Below, one piece after another: positions 1 through 8,689 of a stretch of DNA of 64,000 nucleotides. The notes below the pieces were generated by a model. The model was not told the origin of the DNA and searched no databases. It saw nothing but the letters and a program-made list of their open reading frames with translations. How positions within the stretch are numbered: position 1 is the stretch's first letter; each line of letters opens with the position of its first letter. The translations under genes and the position numbers were made by a program. The stretch is from Acidimicrobiaceae bacterium (GTDB taxonomy: Bacteria > Actinomycetota > Acidimicrobiia > Acidimicrobiales > RAAP-2): NCBI GenBank assembly GCA_003155135.1, contig PMFN01000022.1:78684-142683 (forward strand), read 5' to 3'.

Positions 1-205
1 TCAAAAACCACCCTCTGATCGACGGAAACAAGCGCGCCGGGCGGATCGCTCCGGATCTTCATCGAGGTCAACGGCTGGACCTGGGCGAGCTATCCAGGCG
101 TGGACGAGTCTGAAGCGGCCGTGCTGGCCGTCACGAACGGCGAGCGGGACGAGCAGCGTACGGCGCTTGGCTGCGAGAATTCCTGAAGCACATAGGCCGG
201 ATTGA
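1..205 (+). pseudogene. Doc/Fic-family toxin remnant, two frameshifts
   Basis: The start of the window encodes pieces of a death-on-curing (Doc) toxin in alternating frames. Frame 3 from base 3 reads KNHPLIDGNKRAG, matching the Fic/Doc core H-x-F-x-D-G-N-K-R. From about base 52 the sense moves to frame 1, reading RIFIEVNGWTW and then DESEAAVLAVTNGERDEQRTA. At about base 168 it returns to frame 3, reading WLREFLKHIG, the usual Doc C-terminus. Intact Doc proteins carry these blocks in this order in one frame. The 5' part lies outside the window, and no antitoxin gene is visible downstream. It may be a decayed gene or contain sequencing errors. Doc toxins are known to phosphorylate EF-Tu; this copy should be inactive as read. 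Confidence 0.75.
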
Positions 206-382
206 CCGCCAACGGGCGGTGGGAACCCTGGTCGCCAGCACGGCCGGCACAAGGCAGCTCGGTACGGATGGGTGGTCGAACGGACCGCAGCATGGCTATC
301 CAGCTTCAGGTAGTCCGGCGCAAGCCGAGCGACCGCTCACCGTCTCGCCCTTGCGGTCACCTACCCCTCCTTGCGGAGCTGC
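206..382. other. Intergenic stretch, nothing recognised
   Basis: This stretch between the Doc remnant and the end of the oxidase operon holds only short overlapping reading frames without recognisable domains. No convincing terminator or promoter was seen. Confidence 0.5.
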
Positions 383-775
383 CTAAACGTGGCCGCCCCG
401 GCGGCTCTCGACGGTGGCGCCGATCAGGGCCGAGACGACGAGGGCGAGCGCAACCGGTGCGAACCAGATGCCGAACACGAAGGTGAGGCCGATGAAGAAG
501 GCCCCCGAGGCGAGAACGAACGGCCAGATGCTCGATCCGGGGAAGCTGCTGATCACGCCCGCACCGCTCGCGATGGTGGCGTCGGGGTTGTCCTCGGGCC
601 GTTGGCCCATCTTGCGATACCAGTAGTAGTAGTACCCGCCCGGCAACAGGCCCAGCAGGGCCGAGCCGATCAGCATCAAGGTGCCGGCCTGCTCGTAGGA
701 CGTGAACCAGTAGATGGCACCGATGATGGCGAAGAAGATGCCGATGACGAGCAGGATGAACGACTCGGTCTTCAT
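383..775 (-). CDS. ctaF: Cytochrome c oxidase subunit IV (actinobacterial CtaF)
   Basis: A 130-residue membrane protein matching the actinobacterial oxidase subunit IV family, a small structural subunit of the aa3-type oxidase. Two hydrophobic hairpins are visible, at about residues 5-55 and 85-120. Between them is the sequence [21 protein letters not shown], with the tyrosine cluster and short acidic loop typical of the family. The start ATG overlaps the ctaD stop (ATGA), so it should be translationally coupled as the last gene of ctaC-ctaD-ctaF. Family length and context agree well. The subunit III gene (ctaE) is not in this window. Confidence 0.9.
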   Translation of the reverse strand: MKTESFILLVIGIFFAIIGAIYWFTSYEQAGTLMLIGSALLGLLPGGYYYYWYRKMGQRPEDNPDATIASGAGVISSFPGSSIWPFVLASGAFFIGLTFVFGIWFAPVALALVVSALIGATVESRRGGHV

Positions 776-2538
776 ACCTCCACCGTCTCCCTCGTGCCGC
801 CCGAGCCGTCACCACCGTGGCCGCTCGACGGGCCGGTGGGTTTGCCGTGGTGCAGGGCCGGGGAGTCAGGGTGGTTGTAGTCCCACGTGGGCCGCTCGGA
901 GCGGATCGGCGGGAGGTGGGTGAAGTTGTGGTGCGGCGGGGGTGAGGTGGTGAACCACTCGAGGCCGCCGGCGTCCCAGGGGTTGTCACCAGCCGGCACC
1001 GGGTTGCGCCAGGAGATCCAAAGATTCACGAGCAGGATGGCGAAGCTGATGCCGATGACGAAGGCGCCGATCGTCGAGATCTGGTTGTAGACCTGCCAGC
1101 CGAGGTTCGACGGGTAGACCGCCACGCGCCGTGGCATGCCCTTCAGGCCCACCTCGTACTGCGGGATGAAGGTCAGCCAGAACCCGATGAACAGCAGCCA
1201 GAAGTGCCACTTGCCGAGCTTGTCCGAGAGCATCCGGCCGAACATCTTCGGGTACCAGAAGTACAGCCCGGCGAAGCCGGCGAACACGGCGGTGCCGAAG
1301 AGGACCTGGTGGAAGTGGGCGACCACGAAGTACGTGTCGTGGGTGAAGAAGTCGAGGGCGGGTGCCGCCAGCATGACGCCGGTGACGCCACCCATGAGGA
1401 AGGCGAAGAGGAACCCGATGCAGAACAGCATGGGCGTCTTGAACGACAGCTGTCCCCGCCACATGGTGCCGATCCAGTTGAAGAACTTGATGCCGGTCGG
1501 CACGGCGATCAAGAGGCTCAACAGGCTGAAGAAGGGCAGCAGCACCACGCCGGTCGTGTACATGTGGTGCGCCCAGACCCCCGTCGAGAGGGCGGCGATC
1601 GACAACGTGGCGAAGACCATGCCCTTGTAGCCGAACACCGGCTTTCTCGAGAACGTCGGGATCACCTCGGTGGCGATGCCGAAGAAGGGCAGGGCGAGGA
1701 TGTAGACCTCCGGATGGCCGAAGAACCAGAAGAGGTGCTGCCAGAGCACGGGCACACCACCGCCCGAGACCGTGAAGATGTGCGTCCCGAAGTGCCGGTC
1801 GCAGTAGAGCATGATCAGCGCGGCGGTGAGCACCGGGAAGGCGATCAGGATCAAGATGCCGGTCACCAACATGTTCCAGGTGAAGATCGGCATCCGGAAC
1901 ATGGTCATACCCGGGGCGCGCAGGTAGAAGATGGTGGCGACCAGGTTCACCCCGGTGAAGATGGCCGAGAAGCCCGTCAGGGCCAGCGCCATGATCCACA
2001 TGTCCGAGCCCGCCCCCGGTGAGTTCGTGGCGTTCGACAGCGGGGCGTAGGCCACCCAGCCGAAGCTCGAGGCGCCGCCGGCCACGAAGAAGCTGAGCAG
2101 CATGGTGATCGAGCCGCCGGCGTAGAGCCAGTAGGAGAGCGCGTTCAGGCGGGGGAAGGCCATGTCGGGCGCGCCCACCTGCAACGGCACGATGTAGTTG
2201 GCGAGGCCACCGAAGGCGAAGGGCCCGGCGAACAGGTACAGCATCAGGCTGCCGTGCATGGTGAACAGCTCGTTGTACTGGGAGAAGCTGAGCAACGAGC
2301 TCGACGGGCTCGCCAGCTGGAGGCGGATGACGAGGGCCATGATGCCCGCCAGGTAGAACATCACGAGCGACGTGATCATGTAACTGAGGCCGATGACCTT
2401 GTGGTCGGTGGTGGTCAGCCACTTGAGCACGCCGGTCGGGCCGTGCTCCTCAGCGTGGCCGTGCTCGACCACGTGCTCGTCGACCGCCGTTACGTCGCCC
2501 CCACCACCGATGACCGGCGGGTTGATGACGTCGGTCAT
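772..2538 (-). CDS. ctaD: Cytochrome c oxidase subunit I
   Basis: Catalytic subunit of aa3-type cytochrome c oxidase: it reduces O2 to water and pumps protons across the plasma membrane. The start chosen is the ATG at 2538 (MTDVINPP), preceded by AGGAGG; a longer reading frame upstream lies inside ctaC. The 588-residue product has about 12 membrane segments. The haem and copper ligands are visible: His95 in [13 protein letters not shown] at 275-279 with the cross-linked His-Tyr, HH at 324-325, and [11 protein letters not shown] at 400-410. The start overlaps the ctaC stop and its own stop overlaps ctaF, so the three form one tightly coupled operon. Its C-terminal tail is hydrophilic and rich in His, Pro and Gly. 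Confidence 0.97.
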   Translation of the reverse strand: MTDVINPPVIGGGGDVTAVDEHVVEHGHAEEHGPTGVLKWLTTTDHKVIGLSYMITSLVMFYLAGIMALVIRLQLASPSSSLLSFSQYNELFTMHGSLMLYLFAGPFAFGGLANYIVPLQVGAPDMAFPRLNALSYWLYAGGSITMLLSFFVAGGASSFGWVAYAPLSNATNSPGAGSDMWIMALALTGFSAIFTGVNLVATIFYLRAPGMTMFRMPIFTWNMLVTGILILIAFPVLTAALIMLYCDRHFGTHIFTVSGGGVPVLWQHLFWFFGHPEVYILALPFFGIATEVIPTFSRKPVFGYKGMVFATLSIAALSTGVWAHHMYTTGVVLLPFFSLLSLLIAVPTGIKFFNWIGTMWRGQLSFKTPMLFCIGFLFAFLMGGVTGVMLAAPALDFFTHDTYFVVAHFHQVLFGTAVFAGFAGLYFWYPKMFGRMLSDKLGKWHFWLLFIGFWLTFIPQYEVGLKGMPRRVAVYPSNLGWQVYNQISTIGAFVIGISFAILLVNLWISWRNPVPAGDNPWDAGGLEWFTTSPPPHHNFTHLPPIRSERPTWDYNHPDSPALHHGKPTGPSSGHGGDGSGGTRETVEV

Positions 2539-3362
2539 GAGGAGCCTCCTTGCACGGTGCTCGAGTTTGCGTGGTACGCCGTGGTCGACGCCGACGTGGA
2601 GTTCTGTGCGAGCCACGCCTCGTAGGCCGAGGGCGACACCGCCTTGACCTGGAAGATCATCAGCGAGTGGTAGAGCCCGCAGAGCTGCGTGCACTGTCCG
2701 CGGAAGGTGCCGGCGTGGTTCACGTTGAAGCTGAACTGGTTCGTCACGCCCGGCAGGGCGTAGCGGCTGAAGTTGAACTCGGGCACGTAGAAGCCGTGGA
2801 TCACGTCGCTCGAGCGGAGCACGATGTGGACGTTCTCACCGACCGGCACGACCATCGTCGGGTTCTGCAGCTCCTGGCCGATCACGGTGACATTGTGGCC
2901 TGGGTAGCTGAACCGCCATCCCCACTGGAAGGCGGTGACGTTCACCTGGACGTTGGAGGCCGGGACCGCGTCCACCGAGTTCTCCGTGACCACCGAGAAG
3001 TAGAACAACACCAGCACCATGACGATCGGCACCACGGTGTAGATGATCTCGAAGAGCGTGTGGTACTGCGTCTGGGCCGGGATCTTGTCCGAGCGGCGGC
3101 GGTAGCGCAGCACCGCCCAGAGAATCAGGAACGCCACGAGGATGAACACGCACAGCCCCGTGATGAAGAACCCCTGCCAGAGCTTGTTGGCGTCGACGGC
3201 CTGCTTGGTGGCACCCCGGTAACCGCCGAAGGTGGGCAGTTGGCAGCTGGCCAGAACGAGGGGGCTGAGGACGACTGCCCCGAGCGCCAGGCGGCGCGTC
3301 GTCAGCTTTGGCAGCCTCCGACGGGGTCGCGCTAGGGGTGAGCCGGCCGAGGGCGAATCCAC
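2535..3362 (-). CDS. ctaC: Cytochrome c oxidase subunit II, lipoprotein type
   Basis: Carries the CuA centre that accepts electrons from cytochrome c. The N-terminus is basic ([13 protein letters not shown]), then hydrophobic, ending in the lipobox LASC at about residues 37-40, so it is probably a lipoprotein. Two transmembrane helices follow. The CuA motif [12 protein letters not shown] lies near residues 224-235 with both Cys, the His and the Met intact. I chose the GTG at 3362; a TTG three codons upstream is also possible, and neither has a strong ribosome site. It is the first gene of the ctaC-ctaD-ctaF operon. Confidence 0.95.
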   Translation of the reverse strand: MDSPSAGSPLARPRRRLPKLTTRRLALGAVVLSPLVLASCQLPTFGGYRGATKQAVDANKLWQGFFITGLCVFILVAFLILWAVLRYRRRSDKIPAQTQYHTLFEIIYTVVPIVMVLVLFYFSVVTENSVDAVPASNVQVNVTAFQWGWRFSYPGHNVTVIGQELQNPTMVVPVGENVHIVLRSSDVIHGFYVPEFNFSRYALPGVTNQFSFNVNHAGTFRGQCTQLCGLYHSLMIFQVKAVSPSAYEAWLAQNSTSASTTAYHANSSTVQGGSS

Positions 3363-3457
3363 AGCGCTCAATCTAGCGAAGGGCGCCTAAAAACACGAAA
3401 TCGCAGTTGGGGGCGTCGCGCCAGGGCCAAAAGTCCCACCGTGCCCGATTTCGTGGC

Positions 3458-4750
3458 TCAATCCTCGGGCGACGAGGTGCGCGCCGCCCAGTTGAACACC
3501 CCTTTGGCCATGGTCGAGGTCGCGTGCTCGGCGCGCGTGGTGAACACCCGCTGGCGGGCGTCCGCGATGGCCGGGTCGCTCGGATCCGCCAGCCACGCCA
3601 TCTCCGCCAGGTGCCCCGCCAGGCGGAGTGCCCCTTCGGTGTCGGGTCCCGCAGCGGTCGGCGCCGGCTGGTTGAGCAGCTCGAGGGCTCGTGCCGCCAA
3701 GGCGCCAGGCCCGCCGGCGAGGGCCGCCACCTCGCTGGCCAGGGCCACCTCGGGAGCCGGCTTCAAGGTGGCGGGGTTGCCGTCCCACCAGCCGCCGTAG
3801 AGGCGCCAGATGTTGTGCACGATGAACTCGGGCTCGTCGTAGATCGGCCGCAGATACGACAGCCCGGCGAGGTGGGAAGGGACCTCGACACTGTGGATGG
3901 CTTCGTCGAGGCGCCCACCGTTGTTCATGATCTCGAGCGTCTGCTCGACGAGGGACTCGAGCAGCTCGGCGGTCCCGCCGAGCGCCTGGGCGACCCGGTC
4001 CGAACCCATGACCGGCAGGCCGTGGCCGGGGAGAAGGTACTCCGCATCCAGGGTCAGCATGCGCCGCAGGGCCTGGGCCCACTCACGCGGATAGCGCTGC
4101 ACCTTCTGGGGGTTGCCGGCGTTGGGCGAGGCGAAAATGAACAGGTCGCCGCAGCACAGCACACGCTTGTCGGCGAACCAGCTCACCGTGTGGTCGTCGG
4201 TCTCGCCCTTCTCGTGGACGAGGTCGAGGTGCACGCCGCCGACATCGAGGGGGCGCCCAGCCCGGTAGGTCTCGTCGGGGTAACGGTATGCCGTCGGCCA
4301 GATGAGGTTCTTGAAGCCGAACTGGCGCCGGTTAATGACCTGGTTGTAGCCGGCGGTCGCGATGTAGCGGTCGAAGCGGTCCCGAATCGCCTCATGGGCG
4401 ATGACGACCGGTGGAGCCCACCCCTTCTCCGCCGACTCCGCCTCCCAGACGCCGACCCCGAAGACGTGGTCGATGTGCCCGTGCGAGAAGACCGCGGTGT
4501 TGAGGCGCTGGTCGCTCCAGCGCCGCAGTTCGGTGTGGATCAGCGGTGCGACGGGCTCTGAGCCGGTATCGATGAGCACGAGGCCGTCGTCGGTCGTGAT
4601 CGCCGTGACGTTGGCCAGGGTGGGGACGAAGGCCACGCCCTGGCAGATCTCGGCCATGCCGCCGAGGTGGCCGACGGGGTGGTACTCGCTCCAGGGATCG
4701 ACCTCGCCGCGCCAGAGGCGGTCGGCCATCTCGACGACGTCAACTGCCAC
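3458..4750 (-). CDS. Metallo-beta-lactamase-fold hydrolase, alkylsulfatase-like
   Basis: A 430-residue cytoplasmic protein with the metallo-beta-lactamase fold. The zinc motif SHGHIDHVFG is at about residues 89-98, with His90, His92, Asp94 and His95. Further ligands are likely in CCGDLF and LLPGHGLPV. After about residue 250 it continues into an alpha-helical region (LSYLRPIYDEPEFIVHNIWRLYGGWW) that resembles the dimerisation domain of SdsA1/BDS1-type alkylsulfatases, so hydrolysis of alkyl sulfates or a related ester is the best guess. It starts at GTG. There is no SCP2-like sterol-carrier C-terminus as clear as in SdsA1. It stands alone between ctaC and tatA on the same strand. Confidence 0.8.
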   Translation of the reverse strand: MAVDVVEMADRLWRGEVDPWSEYHPVGHLGGMAEICQGVAFVPTLANVTAITTDDGLVLIDTGSEPVAPLIHTELRRWSDQRLNTAVFSHGHIDHVFGVGVWEAESAEKGWAPPVVIAHEAIRDRFDRYIATAGYNQVINRRQFGFKNLIWPTAYRYPDETYRAGRPLDVGGVHLDLVHEKGETDDHTVSWFADKRVLCCGDLFIFASPNAGNPQKVQRYPREWAQALRRMLTLDAEYLLPGHGLPVMGSDRVAQALGGTAELLESLVEQTLEIMNNGGRLDEAIHSVEVPSHLAGLSYLRPIYDEPEFIVHNIWRLYGGWWDGNPATLKPAPEVALASEVAALAGGPGALAARALELLNQPAPTAAGPDTEGALRLAGHLAEMAWLADPSDPAIADARQRVFTTRAEHATSTMAKGVFNWAARTSSPED

Positions 4751-4813
4751 CGTGACCGCCCTTCACCCACCGGGCGGGTATCCGGTGCCCGCGCCGACCC
4801 GCTGGCGGCATGC

Positions 4814-5050
4814 TCAGGAGGGCTTGGTGGAGCCCGGGTTCTCGCTCTTGGCCTCCGTCGAGTCCGGGGCCGGGGTGTCGGTCGCGGTGGCGTCGTCCTC
4901 GTGGCCCTCGGTCATGCCCTTTTTGAATTCCTTCTGGGCCGAGCCGAGGTTGCGGGCCAGCTTCGGGATGGCAGCGCCACCGAAGAGCACCACGACGATC
5001 ACCAGCACGACGATGAGGAGGTCCGGGCCGAAGATTTCTGCCAGTTGCAT
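4814..5050 (-). CDS. tatA: Sec-independent protein translocase TatA
   Basis: A 78-residue TatA/E-type protein, the pore-forming part of the twin-arginine translocase. The start MQLAEIFGPD has AGGAG upstream, and the reading frame before it is spurious. One membrane helix (residues about 9-23) is followed by the FG hinge and an amphipathic helix, AAIPKLARNLGSAQKEFKKG, exactly as in TatA. The tail is acidic and rich in Thr and Pro. No tatB or tatC is nearby. Possible Tat clients in the window include the Rieske protein at 8690-10003. Confidence 0.92.
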   Translation of the reverse strand: MQLAEIFGPDLLIVVLVIVVVLFGGAAIPKLARNLGSAQKEFKKGMTEGHEDDATATDTPAPDSTEAKSENPGSTKPS

Positions 5051-5144
5051 GGGGAGGCTCCTTGCACGGTGGCCACCCGACGGCGACCCACCTTCCGACA
5101 GGTTAGACCCTGGCCCCGGCACGTGGGGCCCGGGGTCGGCAGGC

Positions 5145-5570
5145 CTACCCGGCGATCAATATCCCGAGGAAGAGGGCGACGACGGCGGCCAGCCCGGCCA
5201 CCGAGCCCCAGATGGCGAGCCCCGCCTTCGTAGTCGCCCGCTGGTGGAGGAACGTCCCGACGCCGGTCAGGATGACCATGACCATCTTGACGCCGAAGAC
5301 GGCCTGCCAGGTGTTGGACTGGTCCGACAGGTTGACCGCGGCGAGGTTCCAGAAGCCGGTGATGATGAGGAGCGCGAACGCCGGCCACGCCAGGCGGCTG
5401 AAGGCCCGGGCGAGGGACTTGGGGGCTTCGGGCCCGAGGGTGCGGGCGGTCGGCTGGAGCCCCATCATCACGAACATGCCGCCGACCCAGACGGTGGCGC
5501 CCGCCACGTGGAGGAACAGCCGGATGGCGTCGAGGGTGGGGGCGAGCGGCTGGGCCGCCGCTTCGATCAC
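5145..5570 (-). CDS. CopD-like four-helix membrane protein
   Basis: A 141-residue protein with four predicted membrane helices and the pattern LFLHVAGATVWVGGMFVMM near the N-terminus, typical of the CopD/DUF2269-like group in which a His in the first helix may bind haem or copper. The last two helices contain GVKMVMVILTGVGTFLHQRA. Its GTG start overlaps the stop of the enoyl-CoA hydratase gene (GTGA), so the two are co-transcribed, although the functional link is unclear. A role in copper handling or quinol/haem chemistry near the oxidase genes is possible but not shown by the sequence. Confidence 0.75.
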   Translation of the reverse strand: MIEAAAQPLAPTLDAIRLFLHVAGATVWVGGMFVMMGLQPTARTLGPEAPKSLARAFSRLAWPAFALLIITGFWNLAAVNLSDQSNTWQAVFGVKMVMVILTGVGTFLHQRATTKAGLAIWGSVAGLAAVVALFLGILIAG

Positions 5571-6337
5571 CGACCCGTCCAGTTGGGCGGGCGCTTCTCG
5601 GCGAAGGCGATCGGGCCCTCCATGGCGTCCGCACTCGAGAAGATCACGCGCATCGCCTCGTCGTTGATCCGCCAGCCCTCCTCCTCGGAGACCTCGGCGG
5701 CGTCATGGATGAGCTGCTTCGAGTAGCGCACCGACAGCGGGGCATTCGCCGCGATGCGCTCGGCCAGCTCCATGGCGGCGGGGAGGAGCTCATCGGCGGG
5801 GACGACCCGGTTCACGAGCCCGAGCTCGAGGGCACGGTTGGCGTCGACCGGGTCGCCGGTGAGGGCCAGCTCGTAGGCGAAGGCGAGCGGGATGCGCTTG
5901 GGAAGGCGGATGAGCCCGCCGCCGGCCGCGAACAGGCCGCGCTTGACCTCGGGGATGCCGAAGGTGGCGTGGTCGGCGGCGACGACCATGTCGCACGAGA
6001 GCACGATCTCGAAGCCACCGGCGAGGGCCGAGCCGTTGACCGCCGCGATGAGGGGTTTGGGGAACGACCGCTTGGCGATGCCCGCGAAGCCGCCGTTCGC
6101 GGTGGCGATGTTGGCGTCGCCACTGGCGAAGGCCTTCAGGTCCATACCTGCCGAGAAAGCCTTCTCGCCTGCACCGGTGAGGACGACCACCCAGGCGCCG
6201 TCGTCGTTCGTCAGCTCGTCGAGGGCGTCGGAGAGTGCGTGGGCCACGGCGCCGTTGATGGCGTTTCTCGCCTCGGGACGGTTGATGGTGAGCAGTTCGA
6301 CGTGCCCTTGTCGCTCCCGCAGTAGCTCGTCGGCCAT
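5567..6337 (-). CDS. Enoyl-CoA hydratase/isomerase family protein
   Basis: Crotonase-fold enzyme of 256 residues, acting on an enoyl-CoA thioester. The start MADELLRERQ was chosen because AGGAGGAG precedes it. The first oxyanion block reads AFSAGMDLKAF, the second AVNGSALAGGFEIVLSCD, and the third PEVKRGLFAAGGG. Both Glu residues that act in classical hydratases (in GGFEI and PEVK) are present, so hydratase chemistry is plausible. Typical family length is 250-270. It overlaps the CopD-like gene downstream. It lies away from the catabolic island and could serve general beta-oxidation. Confidence 0.9.
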   Translation of the reverse strand: MADELLRERQGHVELLTINRPEARNAINGAVAHALSDALDELTNDDGAWVVVLTGAGEKAFSAGMDLKAFASGDANIATANGGFAGIAKRSFPKPLIAAVNGSALAGGFEIVLSCDMVVAADHATFGIPEVKRGLFAAGGGLIRLPKRIPLAFAYELALTGDPVDANRALELGLVNRVVPADELLPAAMELAERIAANAPLSVRYSKQLIHDAAEVSEEEGWRINDEAMRVIFSSADAMEGPIAFAEKRPPNWTGR

Positions 6338-6452
6338 GCCTCTCCTCCTGGTCACGTTGGCGACGCCAACGGTGCTCGCTCTGTCAGGGCGAGACGCTAC
6401 TCCGCCCGACGCGAGTGGGAACGTCCCGCACGGACTCTGCCATGCTGTCCCG

Positions 6453-7844
6453 GTGCCCATCGCGGACAACGACTCGGGCTTGCACTTCGGCGTGAGCAGC
6501 ACCTCCTACGGCAGCGAGGGGGGGCTCAACGGCCCCGGTGAGCCGGCCAACAACTGGGTGCTCTGGGAGCACAGCGGTCACGTCGAGCCTTCGGGGCTCG
6601 CGTGTGACGGGTGGGCCGACCCGTCCTCGTGGATCGAGCGGGCACAGGCCCTCGGCGTCGATTCGGTCACCCTCGGTGTCGAGTGGGCCCGCACCGAGCC
6701 AGCCGACGGCGCAGTCGACGCCGCCGCCATCGACCGCTACGCGAGCACCCTCGCCGAGCTCCGACGTGCAGGCATCGAGCCCACCGTCGAGCTGTCCCAC
6801 TTCACGCACCCGTGGTGGCTGGGCCAGGAGTTCTGGCTCATGCCGGGCTCGCCGGAGCGCTTCGCACGTCACGTCGCCGAGATGACCCGTGCGCTCGGCG
6901 AGCACTGTTCCAACTGGATCACCATCGCCGAGCCCGCGGCGGTGTCGATCAACGGGTGGGTCACCGGTCGGTTCCCCCCCGGCCGGCGCCTGGCGGTCGC
7001 CGACCGCTACGCCGTGCTCGACAACCTGCTGTGCGCGCACGTGCTGGCCGCACGCGCCATCGGCGAGCTCCAACCGTCAGCGGCGGTGGGCATGAGCACG
7101 GGGTGCTCGAGGGTCTATGACTTCGACCGGATCTGCCTCGACCTCCTGGCCGCACCGAGCCTCGAGGTCGCGACGGCCGACCTCGACGAGTGGATCGCCC
7201 TGCGCCGGCGGGAGTTCGCGGCCGCACTCGCGCGGCCGTCTCGCTCCGGTGCGCCCCGCCGCGTCTCGCCGCTGTACCTGGCGTCGGCACTCTCGCCCTA
7301 CGGGCCCACCGGGGGGCGGGCGCAGCGGCGGCTCCGGCGGCCCTCACCGCGGCGGCTCCAGCGCGTCCTCGCCGAGTCGGGCGCCGCGCCGCCCTTCAAT
7401 TTCGTGGCCGTCGAGCATCCCGGCGCGCTCGCTGCGGGCGACCCGGCCGCCGCCCTCGGCGTCGCCGCGTGGTGCGGGGATCTCGCCGACACGTTCCCCA
7501 CGGTGGCCATCCGCGTGAGCGGGGCGGCGGTGGCGGGCCGGGTGCACAACGGGGCGGCCGTCGGGGAGCCGCTCCCGAGCCGGCGCGAGGCCATCGCCGC
7601 CGACCTCGAGGGGCTCGGGCGGGCGAGGCGCGCCGGCGTGCCCATCGAGTCCTACTCCTACCGCTCGCTGGTCGACGAGTACGGCTTCGGCAGCTACGAG
7701 CTGCGCACCGGCCTCTACGGCATGGACCGCGCCCGTGGGCCCCGAGGCATCCGTTGGCTCGAGACCGACAGCGCCGGCGACGACGCCGTCGGCGCCTACG
7801 CCAAGCTCATCGAGTCCGCCCGGGCGCAGGGCGGGGCCGGCTAG
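6453..7844 (+). CDS. GH1-like glycosidase family protein, probable pseudoenzyme
   Basis: The 463-residue product follows the glycoside hydrolase family 1 (beta-glucosidase) plan: SSTSYGSEGG near the start, VEWARTEP where GH1 has SWPRI, and NWITIAEP at the acid/base site with Glu160 kept but the preceding Asn changed to Ala. The C-terminus SLVDEYGFGSYELRTGLYGMD matches the WSLLDNFEW...GLVYVD block. The nucleophile motif ITENG is replaced by IRVSG, with Val355 at the catalytic Glu position. Classical retaining hydrolysis is therefore unlikely. It may bind a carbohydrate, have different chemistry, or be decaying. It starts at GTG and converges with the DedA gene. Confidence 0.75.
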   Translation: MPIADNDSGLHFGVSSTSYGSEGGLNGPGEPANNWVLWEHSGHVEPSGLACDGWADPSSWIERAQALGVDSVTLGVEWARTEPADGAVDAAAIDRYASTLAELRRAGIEPTVELSHFTHPWWLGQEFWLMPGSPERFARHVAEMTRALGEHCSNWITIAEPAAVSINGWVTGRFPPGRRLAVADRYAVLDNLLCAHVLAARAIGELQPSAAVGMSTGCSRVYDFDRICLDLLAAPSLEVATADLDEWIALRRREFAAALARPSRSGAPRRVSPLYLASALSPYGPTGGRAQRRLRRPSPRRLQRVLAESGAAPPFNFVAVEHPGALAAGDPAAALGVAAWCGDLADTFPTVAIRVSGAAVAGRVHNGAAVGEPLPSRREAIAADLEGLGRARRAGVPIESYSYRSLVDEYGFGSYELRTGLYGMDRARGPRGIRWLETDSAGDDAVGAYAKLIESARAQGGAG

Positions 7845-7853
7845 GCCGACCCC

Positions 7854-8546
7854 TCAGCGGTCGCCCTCATTTTCGGCGGCCGGTGCGGCCACCAGCTTGT
7901 CCTCGGTCTCGGGATGGGTGGCCTCGTAGCCCTCCTCGAAGGTGCGCTCCTTGCGGCGTGAGCGCAGGAGCAAGGTGACCGCGGCGACCACCACCAGGGC
8001 CAGGACGGCGTAGGAGGCCCAGTTGGCGTATTTCTCGGCGCGTTGGTAGGCGTTGCCGACCAGGTAGCCCAGCATGACGTAGCCGGTGCCCCAGATGACC
8101 CCCCCGGCGGCGTTGGCCATCAGGAAGGTGCGGTACCGCATGCCCGAGAGCCCGGCCAGGCCGGGAATGACCGCCCGCAGGAAGGCGGTGAAGCGGCCGA
8201 TGAACACGGCCCACGCGCCGCGCGTCTTGAGCAGGCCCATCGCCCGGTCGATGCCGCCGCGGCGGTGCCGAAGGAGCTTGAAGTTGAGGACCCGCTCGCC
8301 GTAGCGCTTGCCAACCTCGAAGCCCACGCTGTCGCCGGTAATGGCGGCGACGATCACGAGCGGGATGAGGATGGCGAGCTGGACGCGGCCCTGGCTGGCG
8401 ATGACCCCACCCAGGATGACTGCGGTCTCGCCGGGGAAGATGAAGCCGACGAAGATCGCCGCCTCGGAGAAGACGAGGGCGAAGACAATGAGGTAGACGG
8501 CGAGCGGGCTCATGTGCAAGATGGGATCGAGGATCTGGGTCAGCAC
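7854..8546 (-). CDS. DedA family membrane protein
   Basis: DedA/SNARE-associated family protein of about 230 residues, a group linked to lipid (undecaprenyl-phosphate or phospholipid) flipping and membrane homeostasis. Several membrane segments are visible. The family signature runs through FVGFIFPGETAVILGG, then GDSVGFEVGKRYG and FIGRFTAFLRAVIPGLAGLSGM, which contains the conserved Arg and Pro. The GTG at 8546 follows a GGGGGA sequence; an upstream start at 8600 is possible. The C-terminal tail is charged. It is convergent with the GH1-like gene and divergent from the DoxX-Rieske gene. Confidence 0.9.
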   Translation of the reverse strand: MLTQILDPILHMSPLAVYLIVFALVFSEAAIFVGFIFPGETAVILGGVIASQGRVQLAILIPLVIVAAITGDSVGFEVGKRYGERVLNFKLLRHRRGGIDRAMGLLKTRGAWAVFIGRFTAFLRAVIPGLAGLSGMRYRTFLMANAAGGVIWGTGYVMLGYLVGNAYQRAEKYANWASYAVLALVVVAAVTLLLRSRRKERTFEEGYEATHPETEDKLVAAPAAENEGDR

Positions 8547-8689
8547 ATCTTCATCATCCCCCGCAGGTCGGGTCGGGCCAACCCCGAGGCCGCGCGGCAC
8601 GGCCCGCTCCCTATCCTGTGGTTGATGAGCTGGCGCGATGCACCCTGTGCTTCAGCGGTCTCTCAGCGCCAGTGCGCCAGACTGGGCTT

